This document shows positions 24,975-34,626 of a stretch of DNA of 64,000 bases, in pieces. Each line of letters opens with the position of its first letter. Positions within the stretch are counted from its first letter, which is position 1. The stretch comes from Streptococcus merionis DSM 19192 (lineage in GTDB: Bacteria > Bacillota > Bacilli > Lactobacillales > Streptococcaceae). A program made the position numbers and the translations under genes. Under the pieces are notes generated by a model. The model did not search any database. It was given only the letters and a program-made list of their open reading frames with translations, and was not told the DNA's origin. The stretch lies in assembly GCF_000380085.1 (NCBI RefSeq), contig NZ_KB904555.1, positions 1-64,000 on the forward strand, read 5' to 3'.

Positions 24975-25030
24975 GGCTCTATAATTTCTGTAGTGGGTAA
25001 ATCCCCAATCAGAGATTATAGAGCCTTTTT
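24975..25030. terminator. Long inverted repeat between the ABC unit and fbpA
   Basis: GGCTCTATAATTTCTG at 24975-24990 pairs with CAGAGATTATAGAGCC at 25010-25025 (one mismatch), with a 19-base loop and T run on the plus side and an A run before it. It can terminate both converging units. The GGCTCT ends resemble ISL3-type terminal repeats, so it may be a domesticated end of such an element. Confidence 0.6.
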
Positions 25031-25039
25031 GGTTTGGCT

Positions 25040-26689
25040 TTAAAGTTTCATGCGTTTAATTTTTTCCTCGTCTGGGGTAACTCGCAAGGTTTTTTGACCG
25101 GTGTAGGTTACAAAGCCAGGCTTGCCACCGGTGGGTTTGTGGAGCTTTTTAGCCTCGATCATATCAACTTGGACAAGATTAGAGAGGCGTGCCTTAGAGA
25201 AATAGGCAGCTAGCTCAGCCGCGTCCGTCTTGATCTCATCGGTCGGGTCAAGATTATTGGTGATGATAACGTGACTGCCAGGAATGTCTTTAGCATGGAA
25301 CCAGAGTTCGCCCTTCTTGGCCATTTTGAAGGTCAGTTCATCATTTTGAAGGTTATTTTTCCCGACTAAAATAATGGTCTTGCCATCGGTTGCCAAGTAA
25401 CGCTCTGGCTTCTGGCGTTTCTGGATTTTTTCACGGGAACGACGGCGAATAAAGCCTGTCTGGATCAATTCTTCACGGATTTCGGCAATTTCTGTCAGGC
25501 TTGCTTGAGAGAGCATGGTTTGAACACTCTCCAAGTAAGTAATGGTTGCTTGTGTCTCACTTATTAGACCTGTCAAGTGTTTGACGGCTTCCTTGAGTTT
25601 AGCGTATTTCTTGAAATACCGCTGGGCGTTTTGGCTAGGCGTCAGAGCTTTATCTAGGCTGATCAAAAGCGTCTCACCAGTGTAGTAATTGTCCAGCTCA
25701 ACCTGGTCTTGGTCATTTGGCACTTGGTGGAGGTAAGTCGTTAGGAGTTCTCCTTTTTGTCGAAATTCTTCGGCGTTTTCAGTGGCTAAAAGTTCAGTTT
25801 CTTGCTTATTCAGCTTTTTACGGTTTTTTTCAAGCTCATTGTCTACGCGCCGAATTAATTCGCTAGCCTGCTGATTCACGCGGTCTCGCTCGGCCTTATC
25901 TTGGTAATAAGCGTCCATAGCCTGAGACAAGCTATCAAAACGGTCTTGACTGTCCTCAAAAAGAACAGGGGCAAAGGATTTTTCAGTCAGGTTAGGTTGG
26001 ACAGGCTGAAGGAAGAAGTCTTGAAAAGCTTGCAGGCGATTGTCTGTCAGCTGACTAGAGAGACTCTGAGCGCTGTCTCGACCGAGTCCTTGAAAGAGCT
26101 TTTGGAGGTTTTTCGCAGATAATTCTTCCGTTGAGAGGACTTGAAAGAGTTTCTCGTCTGCAATGGTAAAAGGATTGAGGGCATCAGTTTGTGGTGGAGC
26201 GATATAGGTCGAGCCTGGCAAAATGGTGCGGTAGGAGTTTTGCGAAAACCCAACATGCTTGATGGCCTCAATAATCTTGCTTGTTGCTTTATCCATTAAG
26301 ATGATATTAGAATGCTTGCCCATAAGCTCAATGACCAAGGTCGCTTGGATAGCGTCTCCAATTTCATTTTTGTTGGAAACAGAGATTTCTAAAATGCGGT
26401 CGTTCTCGACCTGCTCGATTCTCTCAATAGCGGCACCTTGTAGGTATTTACGCATGATCATGGTAAAGGTGTTGGGAATTTGCGGATTGGCAAAATCAGT
26501 TTGCGTCAGCTGAACTCTGGCAAAAACAGGATGGGCCGAAAGCAATAGTTTATAGCTCTGCCGATTGCTCCGAATCGCCAAAACAAGCTCGTGCTCAAAA
26601 GGTTGATTAATTTTCTGGATTCGGCCACCTAAGAGGTCGCGATTCAGTTCTTGAGTCAGATGGTGCAATAAAAAGCCGTCGAAGGACAT
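25040..26689 (-). CDS. fbpA: Fibronectin-binding NFACT protein (FbpA/PavA/FbpS; RqcH homologue)
   Basis: A 549-residue NFACT protein. The N-terminal domain starts MSFDGFLLHHLTQELNRDLL and contains GGRIQKINQP and TFTMIMRKYLQGA. A central coiled coil lies at about residues 270-430, and the NFACT-R (DUF814) domain at about 440-530 has YLATDGKTIILVGKNNLQND and LWFHAKDIPGSHVII. Members in streptococci bind fibronectin at the surface without a signal peptide. Their conserved role is as RqcH in ribosome quality control, adding alanine tails to stalled chains. The start follows AGGAGAATACC. Confidence 0.92.
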   Translation of the reverse strand: MSFDGFLLHHLTQELNRDLLGGRIQKINQPFEHELVLAIRSNRQSYKLLLSAHPVFARVQLTQTDFANPQIPNTFTMIMRKYLQGAAIERIEQVENDRILEISVSNKNEIGDAIQATLVIELMGKHSNIILMDKATSKIIEAIKHVGFSQNSYRTILPGSTYIAPPQTDALNPFTIADEKLFQVLSTEELSAKNLQKLFQGLGRDSAQSLSSQLTDNRLQAFQDFFLQPVQPNLTEKSFAPVLFEDSQDRFDSLSQAMDAYYQDKAERDRVNQQASELIRRVDNELEKNRKKLNKQETELLATENAEEFRQKGELLTTYLHQVPNDQDQVELDNYYTGETLLISLDKALTPSQNAQRYFKKYAKLKEAVKHLTGLISETQATITYLESVQTMLSQASLTEIAEIREELIQTGFIRRRSREKIQKRQKPERYLATDGKTIILVGKNNLQNDELTFKMAKKGELWFHAKDIPGSHVIITNNLDPTDEIKTDAAELAAYFSKARLSNLVQVDMIEAKKLHKPTGGKPGFVTYTGQKTLRVTPDEEKIKRMKL

Positions 26690-27334
26690 GGTATTCTCCT
26701 GAAATTAGTCTTATCCTCTATTATAGCACAAAGTGGTGGAGAATCGCTTATAGCACCAGTTTCTCTCACGACAGACGCATGAAAAAAATCAATCGTTGAA
26801 AACGGAAAAATAGCTATTTTGAGCAAGGGCTAATATATTATGTAAAACGACACAAATTATTAAAAAGCAGGAGAAGGTCTCTTCGTGTGTTTGCTCAGTT
26901 TTCTTAAAGTTTTTGATTACTCCTACAGGTTTGACTTGGAGCTGCAAACACAGCAAATGCAGGAAAATTGTTCATCTCAGTTCATTTTGAGGATATTTTT
27001 TTAATAAATGAGAATTTTTGGGGTGAGGCATTTAGAAGCTGCATTCACAGTAAAATTGCTTTGATTCAGAAAAGTATTAAAAAAGAAAAGATGACCAGCA
27101 AAAAACTGATATTGAATAAAAGAATTGATTTCGAATATATATTCCTGGGTTATGTGATCTATTTTTAAAGTATGTACCAAAAAATAGTGATAATTAGCTG
27201 GTAGTTGCCATATTTATCATTTTCAAACCCATTTGCTCCTTGTATTTGTAAGTGCATGGATTTGCAAAATCTTTAAAATAATAGTATACTAGAAAAAGTA
27301 TTTTAAAAAGGTAGGTTATAGAAGGCAAAAAAAG
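26690..27334. other. Gap upstream of the pilus operon
   Basis: No convincing gene is seen; an open frame at 26968-27168 has no ribosome binding site and no recognisable motif. The gap holds AT-rich sequence and the pilus promoter near its right end. Regulators that often flank pilus operons are absent. Confidence 0.4.
27262..27290 (+). promoter_or_regulatory. Probable promoter of the pilus operon
   Basis: TTGCAA (27262-27267), a 17-base spacer and TATACT (27285-27290) lie 45 bases before the first gene of the operon. Confidence 0.6.
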
Positions 27335-27589
27335 ATGCTAAAAGGAAAAACGATAAAACGCCTAAAAAAAGTAGAGATGCTTGAAATTATGAGCAAACAG
27401 GCTGAAGAGATTGACCGTTTGCGGCAAACAATTGACGAGTTAGAGTCTCAATTAGCGGATAAGCAGGTTAAACTAGCTGAGGTTGGGTCAATAGCGGAGG
27501 CCTCTTTGAGGCTAACGAATATTTTTGAGGAGGCCCAAAAGGCGGCGGATATCTACCTTGAAAACATTCGAAGACAAGGGGAAAGGTAG
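27335..27589 (+). CDS. Small coiled-coil protein at the head of the pilus operon
   Basis: An 84-residue protein, almost wholly a predicted coiled coil: KRLKKVEMLEIMSKQAEEID, then RLRQTIDELESQLADKQVKL and an amphipathic tail ending IYLENIRRQGER. It has no signal peptide or membrane helix. The next gene, a signal peptidase, starts 10 bases downstream of its stop. Similar small proteins precede signal peptidase genes in other streptococcal loci, but no function is known to me. It might act as a scaffold at the membrane site of pilus assembly; this is inference. Confidence 0.65.
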   Translation: MLKGKTIKRLKKVEMLEIMSKQAEEIDRLRQTIDELESQLADKQVKLAEVGSIAEASLRLTNIFEEAQKAADIYLENIRRQGER

Positions 27590-27599
27590 GCTATTTTCA

Positions 27600-28184
27600 A
27601 TGAAAAAGAGACGCCAGTTGGAGTTGCCAGAGACGAAAGCTATTCAAAGTGCCTACCAAGAGGTCTTATATCGGAATCGGTTTTTAGAAAGTGTTAAAAG
27701 TACATTTTTTATGCTATTAGTAGTTGCTGCGATTGCGGTCTTAGTAGCTGTTTTATTTTTACCAATTTTAAAAATTTATGGTGATTCTATGGATGGGACG
27801 CTAGATAATGGCGACATTGTTGTCTCTGTCAAATCTAGTCATTTTAAAACGGGCGATGTTTTAGCGTTTTACTACAATAACAACGTTTTAGTGAAACGTG
27901 TTATTGCAACTTCTGGACAATGGGTGGACATGGATGAGGAAGGCAACGTTTACGTGGATAATCAATACGTAGAAGAGCCTTACATTGCCAAAAAAGCATA
28001 CGGTGAGACAGATATTACTTTACCCTATCAAGTTCCCGATGATAGGCTTTTTGTTATGGGGGATAATCGTCAAATTTCGATAGATTCTCGTAATAGTGCT
28101 GTGGGGACTGTTTCTCAGGAGCAAATTGTGGGCAAACTGGTTTTTAGAGTTTGGCCGTTGAGTGATATTGGTTTTGTTAAGTAA
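27600..28184 (+). CDS. Type I signal peptidase of the pilus locus (SipF-like)
   Basis: A 194-residue protein. The start is ATG 27600, preceded by AAAGGTAGG; longer in-frame starts overlap the upstream gene. One membrane helix (about residues 34-57) is followed by the catalytic serine S63 in YGDSMDGTLDNGDIV and the general base K99 in LVKRVIA. MGDNRQISIDSRNSAVG is the S26 family box E region. It likely processes the unusual N-terminal signals of the pilins, as SipA/SipF proteins do in other pilus loci. Second gene of the operon. Confidence 0.88.
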   Translation: MKKRRQLELPETKAIQSAYQEVLYRNRFLESVKSTFFMLLVVAAIAVLVAVLFLPILKIYGDSMDGTLDNGDIVVSVKSSHFKTGDVLAFYYNNNVLVKRVIATSGQWVDMDEEGNVYVDNQYVEEPYIAKKAYGETDITLPYQVPDDRLFVMGDNRQISIDSRNSAVGTVSQEQIVGKLVFRVWPLSDIGFVK

Positions 28185-28215
28185 GAGGAAATAAAGAAAG
28201 AGAGGAGGGACGCCA

Positions 28216-31200
28216 ATGATGAAGATGATTGGTCATATTTTCAAAAGACACCGCCGCATCACGAGAATTCTTGCTGCGCTTGTTGTCTTTTTAACGACCT
28301 ATGCCTTGATATTGCCTGCCTTAACCCTAGATAAGGAAACCGCTGTTGAACAGTCAGGAGTTACCTTGGGACAAGGGGATGAGTCGGTTCATTCTGATGA
28401 TAATCAGGGATCCGACTTAGGAAAAGAGACGCTCGCTGGTTTATCTCAAACATCTGAAGATGATATTAACTCCTCAGAAGAGAAAGCAATGCTTATAACG
28501 GAACCGACTACTTTGACGTTTGAGTCAGAGCAGTACACGGTTAAGGTAAGAATTGATGATCGGGCAAAGCTGCCTAGTGATGTCACGCTCAGAGTTAGTG
28601 AACTAACACCAGAGAGTCGGCAGATAAAGCAAGAAGAAATCTATCGGCAGTTGGGAGATGGTGTTTTTGGGGTACATTTTTATGATATTTCTCTCTGGAG
28701 CAAGGATAAGGAAGTGGAACCTGCTGGTCCAGTTGAGGTTGAAATATCCTATAAGACACCTCTTGAAATTAGCCGACAGTACAGTCTCATGGCTATTCAT
28801 TATCACCCAGAAGCTGGCGCTGAATTTCTCAGATTAGATGCGAAGCGAAAGGACAAGCAGATTTCTTCTGTCTCCTTCATGACGGATCATTTTTCAGAGT
28901 ACGGCTTTGTTCAAGCCCTGCCCAAGGCTATAAATGCTGCGGTAAACGATGGTCGCACGCTGTTTAATATTATTTTCCAATCCGATGGCCAAGAGATTAC
29001 AAGCATTTCTGATGTTGAAAGTGGCACACCGATTGGTCAATTACCTGAAAATCCTTTTAAAGAAGGCTATCGATTTGACAGTTGGAAAAATGCTAAGACA
29101 GGCGAGCCTGTTACTAGTGAGACCCTTGTGACAGAAGATATGCTTGTAGAAGCTGCCTTTGTACCCATCACCATTTACACGATTTCTGTAGAGTACTACT
29201 ATCACAACAATTCTTCTCATCAGGATGTCGTTTTTGACAAAGAAACCTATCAGAAGGAAGAAAAGGATACTCCTCTTCAAATTACGCCACCTGCCTCTAC
29301 AAAGGTCAGCCGTGGAGAAGATCCTACCCTTCAGGCGGATTCAGTCTATTATCCTGAAAAGTCAATTGTTGAAATTGCTCCTGGGCAGCTAGCTGATTTG
29401 GACGGTAAAGATGGGCAACGAGATAATCATGTGACGCTTAAAGTTCAGTTTGTGCCAAGCACAGCAACTTTCGAATATGTTTATCTCCTCAAAAATTTAA
29501 CTGGCAATGGCTATTCAGAAATGAAACGCGTGGAAGCTCATGGCGTTCTGAATTCAACTGTTTACCCGCAAGTCTTGACCTTCCCAAATGCTAATTTTGA
29601 ACGGACTGAAGCAAAAGAAATCACTCAAGCGCGTGGTCAAAAGCTTAATGTGTATTACACGCGGAAGTCCTACAATTTGTCCTATGAGACCAATGGTGGC
29701 TCGTATATTGACCCTCAAACGGGGTTATATGATCAGGAAATTCCAATCACAAAAACAATCCCAACGCGGACTGGTTATGACTTTGCAGGATGGTATGACA
29801 ATCCTAGCTTTAGCGGAAGAGCGGTCACTAGGTCAACCAAGCTAAGCTCGGATAAAACCTTGTATGCCAAGTGGACACCTCGGAAAGTTAATTATACGAT
29901 AGCTTATTACAGAGAAGTTTATGACAATGCTACAGGTACAACAAGCTATGTTTATGAAAGTTCAAGACTAGCTCAAGCAACCGTAGGAGACACTATTCAA
30001 GCGACATCAGCTACTGTTCCGGGACTGTCTTCATCTTCAATCCCAACAGGCTACGAAAAAGAACGAGCCTATGGTAAGAACGCTAGTTCTAGCGTAACGA
30101 TCGAACCCGATGGAACATCGGTGCTAAATGTTTATTATAGCCTAAAGCGGTATACCTTCATATTTGATCTGAATGGGCCTGTTGTTAATAACTGGGGACG
30201 GACTATCAGTAATTCGATTGGTAGCTCTAGAGGTGTCATTAATATCAATAATGGTACTTATACCAACAGACAGTATGTCGTTAGAGATGTTGTCATGGAT
30301 CAAGACATTTCTAACTTATGGCCTACAGGAGACCAAATATATGATAACCTTGGGGAATATTCTTTCAAAGGGTGGAAATATGCTAGTGATGCAGCTTATT
30401 ATGTGACACGGCGCCAGAAGGTTACTCCAGATCTGGTTACACTAGCTAACTCAAATAATGAGATTACCTATTCAGCCTATTGGCAGCGGGGACTGATAAC
30501 AAAGAGGGTTGAATACTATCTTGAGTCTCCAGAAGGGGATTATGTTCTGTCTAATGAACACAGTCAAACCTATCAAACGACGCGTAAATCTAACTTATCT
30601 GGTAAGAATATTTCTGGCTTCACTTATTACTACGAACGAAATATTAATTATCCTTATTCTAATGATGTAGCAACCTACCGTTTCTACTACAAGAGAGACA
30701 GATACAAAATCAACTATATGTATGGTAGTCAAACAGTGAAGACAACACCAGACATCCCATTTGATGCCAATATTAATACATCAGTCTATAACTATAGGCC
30801 AACTCGCCCTAAAGATGTTGACAGTGATTATACGTGGGGTGGTTGGTATGCAGATGCTGGACTGAATACGCCTTACCAGTTCACAACCATGCCAGCGAAT
30901 CATTTGGTGCTTTACGCTAAATGGATTGCACCAATCTTTAAGGTTAACTTTGATCTTAACGGAGGAGACGGTCAAGCTCCGAATAGTCAGCAAGTTGAAA
31001 AATATAAAACAGTCACAGTGCCACCTAATCCTTCAAGAGAGCATTATGATTTTGTGGGCTGGTACACAGAGCCGACTGGTGGATCACGTTATGACTGGAG
31101 CAAGCCTGTTACTGCTGACACCACTCTTTATGCAAGGTGGCGGGCAAAGCCGATCACTTATACGGTCAAGTATTTAGAAGAAGGAACGGAAACTCCTTTG

Positions 31201-33129
31201 GCGACTGAGAAGGTGGAAAGCAATCCTGCTTTTGTCAAAGGTCAAACCATTTCTGAAAAAGCTCTAGCAATTAGTGGCTATCGACCGGCTGAGCGTTCGC
31301 AAAGCATTCAACTTGACCATGGTAAGAATGTCATAACCTTCTACTACACGAAAAAGGCGCCTACGGTTACCTATACCATTAAATACGTATTGGCAGATAA
31401 CCCAGCAATTGAGGTTGCTCCTAGCCAGACTAAAGTAGTTGATGGCTCTTGGCTCAGTGCTAAGGAAAAGGCTGTCCCTGTTGATAAAGAACATTTTGGA
31501 AAGCAAGCTGGTGTCACTCCAGATATGTTGGCCTTGGATTATTATCCAATAGACAATGTGGAAGAACTTGTCTTATCATCCGTTTCTCAAAATAACGTCA
31601 TTACCTTTAGGTATGCGAATTACGAGACGGCAAAGATCAAGGTAAACTATCTGGATATGGATGGCAATCCCATTCCTGGTCAGGATTCTTTGACTGTCTT
31701 GAAGAAAAAGCCAGGAAGTTATTCTGTCAATCGAAAAGCTATTTCTGGCTATACCTTTGAAAAATCCATTGATAATCAGAAAGCTGAAAACAAAACCTAC
31801 TACAAAATTATCAACGGTGATCAGATTGAAGTCAATCTTTACTATAAGAAAAATCTCACCCTACAAGCTCAGGACAAACAAAAGGTCTACGATGGAAACT
31901 CTCTTGAAAGTAGCGGTCTAGCTGATCTTCTGCCAAATTATGAAACTCAGCTTATTGCTGGAGATCAGTTGAAGTCCGTTCGTTTTGAAGGAAGTCAGAC
32001 CAAGGTTGGCTCTAGCCAAACAAAACCAGTGGCTTATCAGATAGTCGATACTGCTGGTCAAGACCGAAATTACTACTATAAAGTCGTTACAGAGCCAGGG
32101 CGTCTCTCTGTTACACCGCTCAAGGCAACGGTGATTATTAATGGAGAGCGTAAAGAAAAACCCTATGATGGTAAAGCAGAAACGGTTTCTTATAGCATGG
32201 AGCTTTCAGATCCATCGAACCTTTTGAAAAAATCTGACATTGTCTTTGATGGCAAGAGCTCAAGTATTAGTCAAAAAGATGCCGGCGTTTATGACTTGAA
32301 TTTGGTTGGTCAGTTTAAAAATAACAATCCAAATATTGAAGTGACATTCCAAATCGCTAATGGACAGTTAAAGATCACTCCTAGAAAGGTGACCTTGACT
32401 TCAAAAGACGCTAGCAAAGCCTACGATGGAAGCGCCTTGGTTTCGGAAGACATTTTGATCAGCGACCCAGGATTTGTGGCAGGAGAAGGAGTGAGTACGA
32501 CCGTTACTGGAAGTCAAACATTGCCAGGAAAAAGTCAAAATACCTTTACCTATCAGCTGAAGCCTAATACTAACGCGAGCAACTATGAGATTGAAACTCA
32601 ATTTGGACAGCTGAAAGTTCAACCGACTCTTAATCTTCAAAAAACAGATCAAAGTTGGCAGGCGCTCTCAGGTGGGAAGTTCCGTGTTACCAGATGGAAT
32701 GGGAACATGTGGGAAGCCATCGATGGTGCTTATGAGCTGGTGAGCAATGGCTCAGAGGGGATTAACCTACCAAATGGCATCACACAAGGGCTCTATCGTA
32801 TTGAGGAGCTGGCGGCGCCAGATGGCTACATCATACTAGGACAAGATGTGTACTTCAAAGTGGAAGAATTTCCCGCAGAAGATGACAGTAGTAGTCACTA
32901 TGTCTTTAGCCTTACAGATGAGGCTGGAACACCACATGACACCAACAGTGCGCGATTGATGCCTGCAGGATCATCCTATAGCCACCGCATTCAAATTATG
33001 AATGAACCAGGTCGAGCTCTTCCTCATACAGGCGGGATAGGCCATCAGCTGATATTGCTGGTTGGAACCTTGTTGACAGGTACAGCTTTGTACGGATTTT
33101 ATAAAAGAAGTTCAAAAAAGAACGCTTAA
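28216..33129 (+). CDS. Large ancillary pilin/adhesin with LPHTG sorting signal (Sfp2-like)
   Basis: A 1637-residue surface protein. The N-terminal signal has a basic start (FKRHRRITRIL), a hydrophobic core and YALILPALTL before the processing region. Residues about 265-1000 carry repeated InlB/Flg_new type beta-grasp units recognisable by GWY...LYAKW endings (YDFAGWYDN, YTWGGWYADAG, YDFVGWYTEP). Then come MucBP-like units (ITYTVKYLEEGTETPL, KVNYLDMDGNPIPGQ) and three YDG/MBG-type repeats (KVYDGNSLE, KPYDGKAE, KAYDGSALV). A Cna-B-like domain near 1470-1560 has the E-box YRIEELAAPDGY. The end is LPHTGG, a hydrophobic helix and KRSSKKNA. It is probably the tip or side adhesin joined to the pilus by the sortase at 35307. 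Confidence 0.88.
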   Translation: MMKMIGHIFKRHRRITRILAALVVFLTTYALILPALTLDKETAVEQSGVTLGQGDESVHSDDNQGSDLGKETLAGLSQTSEDDINSSEEKAMLITEPTTLTFESEQYTVKVRIDDRAKLPSDVTLRVSELTPESRQIKQEEIYRQLGDGVFGVHFYDISLWSKDKEVEPAGPVEVEISYKTPLEISRQYSLMAIHYHPEAGAEFLRLDAKRKDKQISSVSFMTDHFSEYGFVQALPKAINAAVNDGRTLFNIIFQSDGQEITSISDVESGTPIGQLPENPFKEGYRFDSWKNAKTGEPVTSETLVTEDMLVEAAFVPITIYTISVEYYYHNNSSHQDVVFDKETYQKEEKDTPLQITPPASTKVSRGEDPTLQADSVYYPEKSIVEIAPGQLADLDGKDGQRDNHVTLKVQFVPSTATFEYVYLLKNLTGNGYSEMKRVEAHGVLNSTVYPQVLTFPNANFERTEAKEITQARGQKLNVYYTRKSYNLSYETNGGSYIDPQTGLYDQEIPITKTIPTRTGYDFAGWYDNPSFSGRAVTRSTKLSSDKTLYAKWTPRKVNYTIAYYREVYDNATGTTSYVYESSRLAQATVGDTIQATSATVPGLSSSSIPTGYEKERAYGKNASSSVTIEPDGTSVLNVYYSLKRYTFIFDLNGPVVNNWGRTISNSIGSSRGVININNGTYTNRQYVVRDVVMDQDISNLWPTGDQIYDNLGEYSFKGWKYASDAAYYVTRRQKVTPDLVTLANSNNEITYSAYWQRGLITKRVEYYLESPEGDYVLSNEHSQTYQTTRKSNLSGKNISGFTYYYERNINYPYSNDVATYRFYYKRDRYKINYMYGSQTVKTTPDIPFDANINTSVYNYRPTRPKDVDSDYTWGGWYADAGLNTPYQFTTMPANHLVLYAKWIAPIFKVNFDLNGGDGQAPNSQQVEKYKTVTVPPNPSREHYDFVGWYTEPTGGSRYDWSKPVTADTTLYARWRAKPITYTVKYLEEGTETPLATEKVESNPAFVKGQTISEKALAISGYRPAERSQSIQLDHGKNVITFYYTKKAPTVTYTIKYVLADNPAIEVAPSQTKVVDGSWLSAKEKAVPVDKEHFGKQAGVTPDMLALDYYPIDNVEELVLSSVSQNNVITFRYANYETAKIKVNYLDMDGNPIPGQDSLTVLKKKPGSYSVNRKAISGYTFEKSIDNQKAENKTYYKIINGDQIEVNLYYKKNLTLQAQDKQKVYDGNSLESSGLADLLPNYETQLIAGDQLKSVRFEGSQTKVGSSQTKPVAYQIVDTAGQDRNYYYKVVTEPGRLSVTPLKATVIINGERKEKPYDGKAETVSYSMELSDPSNLLKKSDIVFDGKSSSISQKDAGVYDLNLVGQFKNNNPNIEVTFQIANGQLKITPRKVTLTSKDASKAYDGSALVSEDILISDPGFVAGEGVSTTVTGSQTLPGKSQNTFTYQLKPNTNASNYEIETQFGQLKVQPTLNLQKTDQSWQALSGGKFRVTRWNGNMWEAIDGAYELVSNGSEGINLPNGITQGLYRIEELAAPDGYIILGQDVYFKVEEFPAEDDSSSHYVFSLTDEAGTPHDTNSARLMPAGSSYSHRIQIMNEPGRALPHTGGIGHQLILLVGTLLTGTALYGFYKRSSKKNA

Positions 33130-33198
33130 GTCCGAAATTAACGAGCTGTTAAGAAATGCTTAATCACAATTACCATGAAATTATAAAGGAAATAAAAG

Positions 33199-34626
33199 AT
33201 GAAAACATTAGAAAAACTTTTTTCACTGCTCATGATAGCAGTAGTCTTGTTGGCAGGAGCTCTTCCAGGTTTTGCCCAAGAAGTTGATACAACTAAGGGT
33301 GGCGAAGGGACGATCACCATCACAAATGCCTCTAAGGGGCAAACCTATACGATTTACAAGCTATTTGATGCGACTGTGGGAGAAGGAGGAATTATTTCCT
33401 ATAAACTCCCAGCTGGCAAGACAGCAGAAAACTTTGGTGGTGACAAATGGTTCACTGTTGATGCCAAAGGCAATATCATGGCAAAAGAAAACGTTGATGT
33501 CTCTAGCGCAGAATTTAAAACATGGGCGGAAGCTAATGGTACAGAAGTCGCTAAGGCTACTGCTGAAGACCAGTCGCTCACTTTCACCAAGGTTCCTTAT
33601 GGCTACTACTTTATCAAGTCTTCTTTGGGAGCAACCTTGACTGTTGATAGTACAAATCCATCCGCTACAGTTATCGATAAAAATGATACCAAGCCTGTTA
33701 TTCCAGATGATAGCGATGGAGGGAAGAAGATCGTGTCAGCTGGCGGAGCTTCAAACACAACAACTGCCAAAATCGGTGATAAAGTTGACTTCCAAGTTAA
33801 GTTTTCAGCAACAAACTTTGTAACTGAAAACAAAGAAACGAAACAAATTACGGAATATACGATTGCCGATACTCCAACAGGCCTTAATATTGATCAAGCG
33901 TCTGTTAAAGTAACCGTTGGTGGACAGGATGTCACTTCAGGAGCAACCATTACAAAAGATGCTCAAACAGGAAAATTAACGGTTAAAATTCCATGGGTTT
34001 CAGGCGAGAATAGCATTTATAATTCTCCAGCGGACATCGTCCTTTCCTACTCAGCAACTGTGACGAAAGATGCAAAAGAGGGAGCTGCTACAAACACGGC
34101 TGACATCTCCTATAAAACGAAAGGCTCTGATACGGACACTCCAGTCCCTCCAACCGATCCAGATAAGACAAAAACAACTGTTAAGAACTACAACTTTAAA
34201 CTGAATAAGGTCAATCAAAAGAATACAACGATCACTGGCGCTCAGTTCAAACTCTTTGATGCCAAAACAGAAGGCACAGAGATTAAGGTTGTCAAAGAAG
34301 CAGAAGGAACCTACCGAGTGGCTGAAGCTGGTGAAGAAGGTGCCTTGATTGATGCGGGTGTTGCTACAGTCAAAGGTCTTAAAGGGAATACCAGCTATTG
34401 GCTTGAAGAAATCAAGGCGCCAGATGGTTATAATATTTTAACAGAGCGCCAAGAGGTTAAGTTTGCCGAAGACAATATTGAAGTTACAGTTGTTAACAAG
34501 GCTGGTACTGAGTTGCCGTCAACCGGTTCATTTGGTACGATGCTCTTTTACCTTATTGGCTCTGTCTTAGTTATCGGTGCTATGATTGTGATGATTTCAA
34601 AACGTCGGATAAAAAACCAACAATAA
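33199..34626 (+). CDS. Major (backbone) pilin with LPSTG sorting signal (Sfp1-like)
   Basis: A 475-residue pilin with a signal peptide (KLFSLLMIAVVLLAGALPGFAQE), an N-terminal domain, a fimbrial isopeptide D2-like domain (about residues 180-310) and a C-terminal Cna-B/SpaA-type domain. The E-box is YWLEEIKAPDGYNIL. The sorting signal is LPSTGSFGTM followed by a hydrophobic helix and KRRIKNQQ. Lysine-rich strands suited to isopeptide bonds are visible, but the pilin-motif lysine cannot be chosen with certainty. Polymerised by the class C sortase downstream. Separated from the ancillary pilin by 69 bases. Confidence 0.9.
   Translation: MKTLEKLFSLLMIAVVLLAGALPGFAQEVDTTKGGEGTITITNASKGQTYTIYKLFDATVGEGGIISYKLPAGKTAENFGGDKWFTVDAKGNIMAKENVDVSSAEFKTWAEANGTEVAKATAEDQSLTFTKVPYGYYFIKSSLGATLTVDSTNPSATVIDKNDTKPVIPDDSDGGKKIVSAGGASNTTTAKIGDKVDFQVKFSATNFVTENKETKQITEYTIADTPTGLNIDQASVKVTVGGQDVTSGATITKDAQTGKLTVKIPWVSGENSIYNSPADIVLSYSATVTKDAKEGAATNTADISYKTKGSDTDTPVPPTDPDKTKTTVKNYNFKLNKVNQKNTTITGAQFKLFDAKTEGTEIKVVKEAEGTYRVAEAGEEGALIDAGVATVKGLKGNTSYWLEEIKAPDGYNILTERQEVKFAEDNIEVTVVNKAGTELPSTGSFGTMLFYLIGSVLVIGAMIVMISKRRIKNQQ

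Noticed and set aside
26968..27168. 66-codon open frame upstream of the pilus operon
   Set aside because: No ribosome binding site, no motif and AT-rich composition typical of non-coding DNA here.
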